Positions 1 through 8,789 of a DNA stretch of 64,000 nt are shown here, piece after piece. Position numbers and translations under genes: made by a program. Origin of the DNA: Gracilimonas sp040117685 (GTDB lineage Bacteria; Bacteroidota; Rhodothermia; Balneolales; Balneolaceae); contig NZ_JBEDYP020000018.1 of NCBI RefSeq assembly GCF_040117685.2, positions 133,837 through 197,836 on the forward strand. The letters run 5' to 3'. Within the stretch, counting starts at the first letter, position 1. Every line of letters begins with the position of its first letter. The notes under the pieces were generated by a model that did not search any database, was not told the DNA's origin, and saw only the letters and a program-made list of their open reading frames with translations.

Positions 1-2
1 TG

Positions 3-506
3 ATTGACCGCGAAGAACGGGAACGTATACTGAAAAAGGCGATCGAAAGTGTTCGCGATAAGTATGATTTTGTCATTATAGACTGTCCGCCTTCATTGGG
101 TCTTTTAACCATTAATGCTTTAACAGCTTCTAATTCCATCGTAATACCTGTACAGTGTGAATATTTTGCTCTGGAAGGTTTAGGTCAGCTTTTAAATACT
201 ATCAAAATTGTACGTCAGCATCTGAACCCGGATTTAGATATTGAGGGAGTTCTGTTGACGATGTACGATACCCGCACAAGACTATCTAATCAGGTTGCTG
301 ATGAGGTAAAACGATATTTTGATGACCGGGTATTCAAAGCGGTCATTGCCAGAAACATCCGGTTGGCGGAGGCACCGAGTTTTGGGAAACCGGCGCTGTT
401 GTACGACTCAACAAGTGTGGGAGCCAAGAACTACCTGGCGTTGGCGCGAGAAATTATCAAGAGAAATAAGAAACTATTTAAGAACAGCCCGGTTCTTACT
501 GATTAA
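3..506 (+). CDS. parA: ParA-family chromosome partitioning ATPase, 3' part
   Basis: The reading frame is open from the first bases, so this is the C-terminal ~167 residues of a protein that begins outside the window. The DCPPSLG motif (encoded near 84-104) is the conserved ATPase motif following the Walker A region in ParA/Soj/MinD proteins. The tail matches the Soj C-terminus (VFKAVIARNIRLAEAPSFGKP). ParA binds DNA nonspecifically in its ATP form and works with ParB to segregate replicated origins. parB follows after 16 bp, so the two are almost certainly one operon. The missing N-terminus should carry the Walker A box. Confidence 0.93.
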   Translation: MDREERERILKKAIESVRDKYDFVIIDCPPSLGLLTINALTASNSIVIPVQCEYFALEGLGQLLNTIKIVRQHLNPDLDIEGVLLTMYDTRTRLSNQVADEVKRYFDDRVFKAVIARNIRLAEAPSFGKPALLYDSTSVGAKNYLALAREIIKRNKKLFKNSPVLTD

Positions 507-522
507 GACAGATATTTAGATT

Positions 523-1443
523 ATGGCTACCAAAAAAGTTTTAGGCCGAGGATTAGGTGCTTTTTTTCCTGAATACCAGGAGGAAGGCAAAGAAACAGAA
601 AAGAAGGAAGGTGTTGAAAAAAGCATCGTACAACCGGAAGATCGCGTTAATATCGTTCTGTTTGTACCTGTTGACCACATCCGAAAAAATCCGCATCAGC
701 CCCGAAAAGAGTTTGATGAGGAAAAGCTGGATGAACTCGGCGCTTCTATAAAAGAACATGGCTTAATTCAGCCTATAACCGTTCGGTATATTGGTGAAAA
801 ACGATTCGAGCTTATTAGTGGTGAACGTCGTTTACGTGCTGCTAAACTGGCTGGACTGAAAGAAGTCCCCGCTTTTATCAGGGAAGCAGATGACGAACAG
901 AGTATGGCTTTTGCCCTTATTGAAAACATCCAGCGGGAAGAGTTAAATCCGTTGGAAGTGGCTTTGGGATATAAGCGTCTGCTCGAAGAATTTGACTACA
1001 CCCAGGCTGAAGTGGCCGATCGTGTGGGGAAAAACCGAACAACGGTTACCAACATGTTGCGTCTGTTGAACCTGCCTGCTTTTATACAGTCAGCTTTGAA
1101 GTCTAACCAAATTTCGATGGGGCATGCTCGGGCTTTAATAACTATTGAAGATGAAGAAGTGCAGCAAAAGATACTTCAGAAAGTTATTGATAAAGGACTT
1201 TCGGTACGGCAGATTGAAGAAGCTGTGCGTGATGTGATGAGTCCTTCTACATCGAAAAAGAAATCTTCATCCGAAAAAGAAACATCCAATCCTTTTTATG
1301 ATGAAATTTCAGCCCGCTTGAGACGTACATTCAGTACAAAGGTAAATGTTCAACCAAAGAAAAAGGGTGGAGAAATCAGGATTGAATATTATTCCGATGA
1401 TGACCTTGAACGAATACTCGGTATTTTTGACTCGATCAATTAG
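523..1443 (+). CDS. parB: ParB/Spo0J chromosome partitioning protein
   Basis: 306 residues, typical for chromosomal ParB. It starts with the usual KKVLGRGLGAF segment, then an acidic linker, the ParB nuclease-like CTP-binding domain (GERRLRAAKLAG at 100-111, ENIQREELNPLE at 134-145), a helix-turn-helix around 158-182 and a C-terminal dimerisation region. ParB loads at parS sites and spreads as a CTP-dependent clamp; ParA moves the complex. The parA-parB-DUF5683 order is common in Bacteroidota-type genomes. No parS site was searched for exhaustively. Confidence 0.96.
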   Translation: MATKKVLGRGLGAFFPEYQEEGKETEKKEGVEKSIVQPEDRVNIVLFVPVDHIRKNPHQPRKEFDEEKLDELGASIKEHGLIQPITVRYIGEKRFELISGERRLRAAKLAGLKEVPAFIREADDEQSMAFALIENIQREELNPLEVALGYKRLLEEFDYTQAEVADRVGKNRTTVTNMLRLLNLPAFIQSALKSNQISMGHARALITIEDEEVQQKILQKVIDKGLSVRQIEEAVRDVMSPSTSKKKSSSEKETSNPFYDEISARLRRTFSTKVNVQPKKKGGEIRIEYYSDDDLERILGIFDSIN

Positions 1444-2050
1444 CCTGATTTTTCTAATAGGATTGAGCGTTAGCGGACAGAGTTTTGCCCAAAGTTTTAG
1501 TTCTTACCAAAAATTTGTTCCCCAACACTATTCGCTGAAGCAGGCCTTTTCCGACTCATCATCCCAAAAAACTGAATACCCGGAACCTAAAATGGTTCTC
1601 CGAAGGTCTTTGATGATTCCCGGTTGGGGGCAGGTAACCAATAAGCAGGCCTGGAAAGTACCGATTGTGTATGGTTTGTTGGGCGGGCTTACTTACTACA
1701 GCATTTATTTGCACAAAAATTATAATGATTACAGGGCTGCTTACTACAACTTAAACCCTGATACACCAGATGATAACCGATTTGGCCCTACACCGGGGTA
1801 TATATCTCCAAACTCAAACCTGAGTTCACTGAGAGAAACCCGGAACTTTTATCGAAATCGCAGAGATTTAGTATATGTGTTTATAGGGTTGTCATACGCA
1901 CTTAACGCTATTGATGCCTACGTTTTTGCGCATTTGCGCCCTTTTGATGTATCTGATGACCTGTCGATGAATGCCAGGTTGAAGCCGGGTGTTCTGGCCG
2001 TTCGAAATACAGAGCCGGTACCGGCACTTTCATTGTCCATTAATTTTTAG
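1397..2050 (+). CDS. DUF5683-type membrane protein
   Basis: About 217 residues. The open frame extends back to 1346, but the ATG at 1397 (or 1400) places a clean signal-like hydrophobic segment at the N-terminus (SISLIFLIGLSVSGQSFAQ). This start overlaps the end of parB by 47 bp. After the signal comes RRSLMIPGWGQVTNKQAWK, the GWGQ pattern typical of DUF5683 proteins, then a hydrophobic helix (VPIVYGLLGGLTYYSIYL) and a second one near YVFIGLSYALNAIDAYVF. DUF5683 genes often follow parB in Bacteroidota. Function is unknown; it is probably in the cell envelope. Confidence 0.82.
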   Translation: MMTLNEYSVFLTRSISLIFLIGLSVSGQSFAQSFSSYQKFVPQHYSLKQAFSDSSSQKTEYPEPKMVLRRSLMIPGWGQVTNKQAWKVPIVYGLLGGLTYYSIYLHKNYNDYRAAYYNLNPDTPDDNRFGPTPGYISPNSNLSSLRETRNFYRNRRDLVYVFIGLSYALNAIDAYVFAHLRPFDVSDDLSMNARLKPGVLAVRNTEPVPALSLSINF

Positions 2051-2764
2051 ATGATTAACTATATGAGTGAAGAGCAAAGAGAATTTCACAAAAAGAGCCA
2101 GAAAAACGGGTATGACCGTGATATCTGGAGCGTGTTTAAGATTATGGGTGAGCTTGTGGAGGGTTACGATAAGCTGTTCCAGATAGGTCCATGCATTTCT
2201 ATTTTTGGCTCAGCACGGACCAAACCCGAAAATGAGTACTACCAACTTGCGATAGAAACGGCTGATAAAATCACTAAGAAAGGGTTTGGTGTGATTACCG
2301 GAGGCGGGCCGGGTATTATGGAAGCCGCAAATAAGGGAGCTGAAGTAGGAAAAGGGAAATCGGTAGGCCTTGGGATAAACCTTCCCTTTGAGCAGGGCAT
2401 AAATCAACATGTGGATCCGGACTTCAGCATTAACTTTAACTATTTTTTCGTGCGTAAGGTCATGTTTGTGAAGTATGCACAGGGCTTCGTTGTGTTTCCC
2501 GGTGGATTTGGAACCCTTGATGAATTATTTGAAAGCCTTACACTTATCCAAACCCGCAAAATTGATCAAATTCCAATTATTCTCTTTGGGAGTGAGTACT
2601 GGTCAGGTTTAATAGATTGGATGGAAAAAACAATGAAAGAGTGGGGCACCATTTCAGACAAAGATACCGATTTATTTCATGTTACAGATTCAACCGATGA
2701 GGCTGTAAAGATTATATGTGATTTTTATAGCCAGAAAGAGCCTATGCCAAACTTTTACTTTTAA
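2051..2764 (+). CDS. LOG/TIGR00730 family Rossmann-fold protein
   Basis: 237 residues with the two family hallmarks: GGGPGIMEAANKGA at 84-97 and PGGFGTLDE at 150-158. Members cleave nucleoside 5'-monophosphates (cytokinin riboside 5'-monophosphate phosphoribohydrolase, LOG); the group was long misannotated as lysine decarboxylase. The conserved Arg-Lys before VMFVK (about 135) also fits. It starts directly after the stop of the DUF5683 gene, suggesting co-transcription. A second in-frame ATG at 2063 is possible. The exact substrate in this organism cannot be inferred. Confidence 0.9.
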   Translation: MINYMSEEQREFHKKSQKNGYDRDIWSVFKIMGELVEGYDKLFQIGPCISIFGSARTKPENEYYQLAIETADKITKKGFGVITGGGPGIMEAANKGAEVGKGKSVGLGINLPFEQGINQHVDPDFSINFNYFFVRKVMFVKYAQGFVVFPGGFGTLDELFESLTLIQTRKIDQIPIILFGSEYWSGLIDWMEKTMKEWGTISDKDTDLFHVTDSTDEAVKIICDFYSQKEPMPNFYF

Positions 2765-2894
2765 ATGGGAACATGAAGGTACTTTGTCAGGTTTTATATA
2801 TACTAATACATTAGAAAGGCAGTTATAATTTTAATTTCAGCGTCATTTTTTATTAAATTCGGCGCTGCAACTAACGATCACAAATAAAATAGAT

Positions 2895-3926
2895 ATGAAG
2901 GTTTTTAAAAGAAGTTCAATAGCAATTGTTTTGGTTTTGATGGCAACTACAGTTTTTGCTCAAACTAAAACAGATGCTGTGAAAGCTTACAATGCAGGAT
3001 ATGAAGAAGCCAAATCAGGCAATTATGAAGCTGCTATTGCATCGTATACACAGGCACTAACCATTGCAAGACAGATTGGTCCGGAAGGTGAAGACATAGT
3101 GGACAGGGTAGAGCAGCAGATTCCTGCCGCTTATTTCAATAAGGCCAGAAGCCAGTATCAGGAATATCAAAAAAGCAAAAGCTTGGAAGCTTTAGATGCT
3201 ACCATCAGTGCTTTTCGTGAAGTAGTTCAGGTTGGAGAAGAATATAACGATGAGCGGGTTACCCCGATCGCTAAGCGAAATATCCCGGTTCTGTTATATC
3301 AGAAATCAGTTACTCTTTACTCCAACGGGGAACTTGAAAAAGCAACTGAAGCTGTTGAGAAAGCCCTGAATGAAAATTCAAATTACGCGGTAGCTTACTA
3401 CCAAAAAGCAAAAATCATCAAGAAGCAAAATGATACTGATGGAGATGGTATTATTGACCAAAATGTTGATGAACTGTTGAACTGGTACGATCAAGCTATA
3501 GCTAAGGCTGAAGCAACCAATAATTCAGACATTGCTGAGAAAGCTCGTGAAGCTGCTCATGATGAGTTACTTGCTGTGGGAACACGCCAATCAGAAGCCG
3601 GCGACACCGGTACAGCTATGGAAACATTGAATAAGGCTCTTAACTATGATGATGAGTCAGCTGATGTGTATTACCGACTTGCTGAAGCAAGCAACAAGGC
3701 GGGAAGTTATAACCAGGCTGTAGAATATGCTACAACAGCCTTAGATCATGAAAGTGGTGGTAAAACCGATAAGGCGAAAATCTACTTTGAGTTGGGATAT
3801 GCCCACCAAACATTAGGAAATAAGTCAGTTGCCTGCGACGCATTCAGTAATGCACTATTCGGTTCATTTAAGTCACCGGCTCAACACAAAATGGAGTACG
3901 AGCTTAAGTGTGAAACAGCACGATAG
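2895..3926 (+). CDS. secreted TPR-repeat protein
   Basis: 343 residues beginning with a signal peptide (hydrophobic 9-20, cleavage likely after FAQ at 23). The rest is alpha-helical tetratricopeptide repeats: copies around 27-60 (AGYEEAKSGNYEAAIASY), 135-165, 225-260 and 265-300. A DTDGDGIID segment at 180-188 resembles a calcium-binding thrombospondin type 3 loop inserted between repeats. TPR domains mediate protein-protein contacts, so a periplasmic scaffold role is plausible but not shown. It stands alone, with a strong terminator just downstream. Confidence 0.85.
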   Translation: MKVFKRSSIAIVLVLMATTVFAQTKTDAVKAYNAGYEEAKSGNYEAAIASYTQALTIARQIGPEGEDIVDRVEQQIPAAYFNKARSQYQEYQKSKSLEALDATISAFREVVQVGEEYNDERVTPIAKRNIPVLLYQKSVTLYSNGELEKATEAVEKALNENSNYAVAYYQKAKIIKKQNDTDGDGIIDQNVDELLNWYDQAIAKAEATNNSDIAEKAREAAHDELLAVGTRQSEAGDTGTAMETLNKALNYDDESADVYYRLAEASNKAGSYNQAVEYATTALDHESGGKTDKAKIYFELGYAHQTLGNKSVACDAFSNALFGSFKSPAQHKMEYELKCETAR

Positions 3927-3950
3927 AAATTTCTGAACTTAAACATTCAG

Positions 3951-3981
3951 ACCACGCTGCTAAAAACAGCGTGGTTTTTTT
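3951..3981 (+). terminator. intrinsic terminator after TPR gene
   Basis: Perfect 9-bp stem ACCACGCTG / CAGCGTGGT with a 7-base loop, followed by a run of T. It lies 25 bp after the TPR gene stop. Confidence 0.9.
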
Positions 3982-4099
3982 ATGCCCAATATTTCCCGGA
4001 AACAACAAAAACTCACTCTTCAACCTTTTATACATACAAGCCTTTTCCTATCTTCGTGAGGATTTAAAAACACAATTTTCACTCTACCTAAACCATTAA

Positions 4100-6093
4100 A
4101 TGCCTGCATCTAAACTCGACCAGCTCTGCGTAAATACAATTCGAACTTTATCTATAGATGCCGTTGAAAAGGCAAATTCTGGTCACCCCGGAATGCCAAT
4201 GGGTATGGCTGATGCTGCCTATGTGCTGTGGACGAAATTTCTAAAGCACAACCCTAAGAATCCAAACTGGTTTGATCGCGATCGCTTCATTCTTTCTGCA
4301 GGCCACGGTTCTATGCTTATTTACAGTTTACTGCACCTTACAGGTTATGATGTAAGTCTCGAGGAGATAAAAAACTTCAGGCAGATGGGAAGTATAACAC
4401 CCGGCCACCCGGAATATGGAATGACACCGGGAGTCGAAACCACAACCGGACCTTTGGGACAGGGATTTGGAACGGGTGTTGGTATGGCGATGGCGGAGCA
4501 TTTTATGTCGGCCAAATTCAATAAAGAAGGGCATAACATTGTAGATCACTACACCTATGCCATTGTAAGTGATGGTGACTTGATGGAAGGAATTTCCCAT
4601 GAGTCTGCTTCAATGGCCGGGCATATGGGCTTGGGTAAATTGATTTACCTGTACGATTCAAACAGCATATCGATTGAAGGATCTACCGATCTTGCCTTTA
4701 CCGAAGATGTTCCCAAGCGCTTTGAATCTTACAACTGGCATGTGGTAGAGATTGATGGACATAATCATGATGAAATTACGGCGGCTATTGAAGAAGCGCA
4801 GTCGGTAACTGATAAACCGTCGATCATCGTTTGCACCACCCACATCGGATACGGAAGTCCTAATAAACAGGACAGTGAGTCTTCTCACGGTTCTCCTTTG
4901 GGTGAAGAAGAAATTAAGCTGACTAAAGAAGCTTATGGATGGGATCCCGATAAAAAATTCTTTATTCCGGATGAGGCTCTTGAAAAATTCAGGGAAGAAC
5001 TGACAAAAGGAGAAAAGGCTGAACGTGCCTGGAATGAGAAAGTAACAGCCTATGAGAAAGCATTCTCCGAAGAAGGGAAGGCATTTAAAGCATGGGTGAA
5101 CAGAGATCTTTCGGCTGAGCTGGATGCGACCTTACCGGTTTTTGAAGAAGACGCCAAAGGAATGGCAAGCCGTGCAGCTTCCGGTAAAGTGATCAACGCT
5201 ATTAAAGAAATTGTGCCGAACCTGTTTGGAGGTTCGGCCGATCTCGGGGAAGTACTAAAACCGATATTGATGGATACGGATCTTACCTGCCGGATAACCC
5301 GACAGGCAGAACCATTCATTACGGAGTAAGGGAACATGCAATGGGGGCTGCTGTAAATGGAATGGCTCTGCATGGCGGGCTAGTTCCTTACGGAGCTACT
5401 TTCTTTGTATTCACGGATTATATGCGTCCTGCCATACGCTTGGCCGGTTTGATGAAAGTACCATCCATCTTCGTTCTGACTCACGACAGTATCGGACTTG
5501 GAGAAGATGGTCCTACTCATCAACCAGTAGAACATCTCGCCAGCCTGAGGGCGATGCCGAATACCACCATATTACGTCCGGGCGATGCTAATGAAACCTC
5601 TTATGCCTGGAAGGCGGCTCTGGAAAATACAACGGGCCCAACGCTTCTGGTTTTGACACGACAAAATTTACCAACCTTATCCCGATCGGATGCCAATTCA
5701 GCTTCCTTAGTTTCTAAAGGGGCTTACATTTATGCCGATGCCGATAAAGAAACTCCGGATGCCATCCTGGTTGGAACCGGTTCAGAGCTGCACCTTGCTG
5801 TTGAAGCTAAGGATAAGCTGGCTGACAAAGGCATAGACGCACGTGTAGTGAGCATGCCAAGCTGGGAGCTGTTTGAGAAGCAGGACGCCTCATACAAAGA
5901 ATCTGTGCTTCCAAAGTCAGTCACAAACCGGGTTTCCATTGAGGCGGGAGCTACTTTTGGGTGGGAGCGTTATATAGGAGCTGAAGGGACCGCTATAGGA
6001 CTGAACAGTTTCGGAGAATCAGCTCCTTATGAAGAGCTCTTTGAACATTTTGGCATTACTGCAGATGCTGTTGTCGAAGCTGCAGCCAAATAG
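4100..6093 (+). CDS. tkt: transketolase, interrupted by a 1-nt frameshift
   Basis: Transketolase moves two-carbon units between sugar phosphates in the pentose phosphate pathway, using thiamine diphosphate. The first frame (4100-5329) carries SGHPG (27-31), the ThDP/Mg motif SDGDLMEG (157-164) and the start of the pyrimidine-binding domain up to NLFGGSADLG. The protein then continues in another frame, read from about 5251 (STKTDIDGYGS) through YGVREHAMG, THDSIGLGEDGPTHQP and ESAPYEELF to 6093. One G is missing from the G run at 5246-5249: restoring GGG GGA rejoins both parts into a normal protein of about 664 residues. This is either a sequencing error in a homopolymer or a true inactivation; the rest of the sequence is intact and conserved. 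Confidence 0.9.
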
Positions 6094-6107
6094 GTAAAGC
6101 TGCCTAC

Positions 6108-7250
6108 TTATTTCTCAGGGCGATGTACGCAGGTAAAAGTTACATCGTCCAGTGGACTAACCGTGCCAATAAATGCTTCCAGAGAGGACTGAACTTTGCC
6201 AATGATGGTTTTGGCATGAAGAGACCCATAAATTTCCATTAGGGATTCTATTCGATCTTCCCCGTACTCTTCGCCTCGTTCATTTCTCGATTCATTGAGT
6301 CCGTCTGTGTAAAATAAAACAGAGTCGCCGGGTTTGAACTGGAATTTTTTTACCTCCAGGTTCTTATCCAGAAGCTTGGTTGAGGCCATTCCCAATGCAA
6401 AACCGTTGGCCTTAAGTTTAAAAGTGGTGTCACGTTCTTTGTTATAGTAGATAGGGATATTATGCCCGGCACGGATATACTCAAAGTGGTCTTCGTCATT
6501 AGGGAAAAAAGCCGCACACCCGGTAACAAAGGTTTTATCCTTGCTGTTACTTTTAATGTAATTATTCAGCTGCAGGAAAAGCTCTTTTGGTGACGGGTGT
6601 TCTTTCTCGATAATTAAATTCACTAATGCCTGAAGCCGTACCATATACAGCGCAGCACTGAGACCTTTTCCGGATACATCGGCTACAACAACGTACGTAC
6701 CCTTCTCAGTTTCAATAACATCCAGGTAATCACCTCCTACTTCCTTGGCTGTATGCGCAAATGAATACACTTCAAGATTATCTTTGCTTAACGAGGTTCC
6801 GGGAAGTAAGCTTAGCTGAATTTCCCTGGCTAAATCGATTTCTTTTTGCACATCAGATTTTTCCAGAAGCTCAATTAAGAGCAGCATGAACATACTTAAA
6901 AAACTAAAGGGGAGCAGCAGGTCGCCAATCAGGAAGTACTGAATGATATCCAGGAAGTTGAGTAGGTAGTAGGCTACAAAACTTATAGAACCCAATCCAA
7001 AGATAAGGCGACGGGTGGGGTTGAGGCGCTGGGCAAGATCTGAAAACAATCGCAGCATTTTTATGTGCCCTGGAAGCTGCTGACCCTGCTGCCTCTCGAT
7101 GTCTTCAACGGCTTCTTTGTACACTAATTTCAGGCGTTCAGTATCGGCTGTGAGTTCTTTTGAGAACCTTTCCCGACTCATTCCGGAGACATATTCCTGG
7201 TAAAATTTCTTTGTGCCGTAGCCGGACTGTGCTTCGTTTTTTAAACCCAA
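6108..7250 (-). CDS. membrane-anchored SpoIIE/RsbU-type PP2C phosphatase
   Basis: 380 residues. The N-terminal ~80 residues are charged and probably helical, then two membrane helices (about 82-100 and 103-128), a short linker (EIDLAREIQLSLLPG, the segment that commonly precedes this domain) and a PP2C SpoIIE domain from about 155. Metal-binding motifs are visible: VGGDYLD (171-177) and DVSGKGLSAAL (191-201); LFYTDGLNE comes later. Such enzymes dephosphorylate anti-anti-sigma factors in partner-switching pathways. No anti-sigma or STAS partner gene is adjacent, so the target is unknown. It converges with transketolase, 14 bp apart. Confidence 0.88.
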   Translation of the reverse strand: MGLKNEAQSGYGTKKFYQEYVSGMSRERFSKELTADTERLKLVYKEAVEDIERQQGQQLPGHIKMLRLFSDLAQRLNPTRRLIFGLGSISFVAYYLLNFLDIIQYFLIGDLLLPFSFLSMFMLLLIELLEKSDVQKEIDLAREIQLSLLPGTSLSKDNLEVYSFAHTAKEVGGDYLDVIETEKGTYVVVADVSGKGLSAALYMVRLQALVNLIIEKEHPSPKELFLQLNNYIKSNSKDKTFVTGCAAFFPNDEDHFEYIRAGHNIPIYYNKERDTTFKLKANGFALGMASTKLLDKNLEVKKFQFKPGDSVLFYTDGLNESRNERGEEYGEDRIESLMEIYGSLHAKTIIGKVQSSLEAFIGTVSPLDDVTFTCVHRPEK

Positions 7251-7352
7251 GGCAATTGCTGATCTGAATTTGAATTTAGCGCTTGTTCGTAATAATAATC
7301 AAAAAGTTTAGCATTTGAACAGCATTTATTTACCGAACGTTATTCGGAGAAA

Positions 7353-7898
7353 CTATTGGGTTTTAATATCGGTGGTATCGGCAGGCACACGGGCGGGATT
7401 AACCCGGTCGTAAACCACCCAGGCATCCCGGAAGTAACGCTTCACAATATTGGAAAACAGAATAGCACGTTCCCGCTCATGGAAATCTCCTACATGAACC
7501 CGGTAATACGGAGTACGGAAGAAAGTATAGGTATCTGGTTGGTAACCGACTATGGTGGTATCGGCCCAGGCACGGAAGTTTGCAGCCATCGTATCTGCCT
7601 GTACCACGCTTTGACCGGAATAGATCTGAACACGGTATCCCTCATATAAGTCTTTCTCCACTTCCTGTTGAACCTTAATCTGATTAAAAGCTTCCGGAAT
7701 TTTATTCTCCCGGTATGCATAGGCATCTGACAATTGGGTTCGATAGTTCTCAAGATTCAGACTAGAGACGAGTTCTTCATTTTCACCCCGAAAATTTTCC
7801 CGGGCATTTTCCATGGTCTCATTGACGGCCTGCTCAGTAGTTGAACAGGAGACAGCCATAAAAAGAAGCAGTGTAAGAAAGCTGAAATATTTCATCAT
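7353..7898 (-). CDS. SPOR-domain lipoprotein
   Basis: About 181 residues from the ATG at 7898. The frame opens at 7913, but that longer start would overlap the upstream stop and displace the signal sequence. It has a lipoprotein signal (hydrophobic stretch, then AVSC as lipobox), a charged middle and a C-terminal SPOR domain (YRVQIYSGQSVVQAD ... PYYRVHVGDFHERERA). SPOR domains bind denuded septal peptidoglycan, so an envelope or cell-division role is expected. It directly follows the short aldehyde dehydrogenase gene on the same strand, probably by chance of packing rather than function. Confidence 0.85.
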   Translation of the reverse strand: MMKYFSFLTLLLFMAVSCSTTEQAVNETMENARENFRGENEELVSSLNLENYRTQLSDAYAYRENKIPEAFNQIKVQQEVEKDLYEGYRVQIYSGQSVVQADTMAANFRAWADTTIVGYQPDTYTFFRTPYYRVHVGDFHERERAILFSNIVKRYFRDAWVVYDRVNPARVPADTTDIKTQ

Positions 7899-7902
7899 AG
7901 GT

Positions 7903-8772
7903 TTAAAATCCAACCGGGTGCCATGTTGTTTTGGTTTCCTGGAAATTGGTCAGGAAATAAGGAGACTGAGCTTCTTCTGAATACCAGTCATCAATGGGCT
8001 TGTTTATAATCCTCTTCACATTCAGGGAAGCATTCTCATCGATGCTCTTTTTCATTTCCTGGGGCAACTTATCGGTATATACCATTGCATTTACATCCAT
8101 ATGAGTACTAAAATGTTCCGATAATTCTTTACGGAATCCGCTGAGTATGTTTACCACACCTCCGGGAACATCCGAGGAATTCAACACCTCCGCAAAACTC
8201 ATGGCGGGCAAGGGGTATTCTTCAGATGCAAGAACAACACAGGTATTACCCCCAACAATAATAGGAGCGATCACAGAAACCAATCCTAAAAGCGGACTCT
8301 TTTCAGGAGCGAATGCAGCCACAACACCGGTAGGTTCCAACAAACTGAAGTTAAAATGAGAGCTCGCAACCGGATTAATGGAACCAAAAACCTGCTGATA
8401 CTTATCTGCCCAGCCGGCATAGTAAATTAACCGGTCGATAGAAGCATTGATATCAGCTTCAGCCTCGGCCGTTTTAAAACCAATGGGGCCAAGCTCTCTC
8501 ATAAATTGATCACGACGGTCTTCCAGCATTTCAGCTATGCGATAGAGAATCTGTCCGCGATTGTAAGCGCTGCGCGAACTCCATCCGTTAAAAGCTCCTC
8601 TCGCAATTTTTACTGCATCCCGAAAGTCTTTTCTGGATCCCTGGCAGGCATTTGCCAGCAAGTTTTTGTCGCTGTCATAAACTTTATACGTGCGACCGGA
8701 TTCTGAGCGGGGGAAATTTCCACCCAGGTACATCTTATAGGTTTTCTTTACGTCGATTCTTGTATCTGACAT
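7903..8772 (-). CDS. short aldehyde dehydrogenase-fold protein without catalytic cysteine
   Basis: 289 residues covering only the N-terminal/NAD-binding part of the ALDH fold (LEPTGVVAAFAPEKSPLLGLV, then IIVGGNTCVVLASEEYP). It has no GQxCxAGSR motif and ends where the catalytic domain would begin. The final residues (QETKTTWHPVGF) are unlike a random truncation. It lies 17 bp after a complete ALDH in the deoC cluster. ALDH16 proteins have a complete ALDH domain followed by a second, catalytically dead ALDH domain; here the two appear as separate genes. A structural partner of the full enzyme is therefore more likely than a broken gene. Confidence 0.82.
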   Translation of the reverse strand: MSDTRIDVKKTYKMYLGGNFPRSESGRTYKVYDSDKNLLANACQGSRKDFRDAVKIARGAFNGWSSRSAYNRGQILYRIAEMLEDRRDQFMRELGPIGFKTAEAEADINASIDRLIYYAGWADKYQQVFGSINPVASSHFNFSLLEPTGVVAAFAPEKSPLLGLVSVIAPIIVGGNTCVVLASEEYPLPAMSFAEVLNSSDVPGGVVNILSGFRKELSEHFSTHMDVNAMVYTDKLPQEMKKSIDENASLNVKRIINKPIDDWYSEEAQSPYFLTNFQETKTTWHPVGF

Positions 8773-8789
8773 ATTCTGCTGCTTAGTAA

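Noticed and set aside
7903..8772. Short ALDH as a broken pseudogene
   Set aside because: The frame is intact, well spaced in an operon and ends in a non-random tail; the layout fits the second domain of ALDH16 better.
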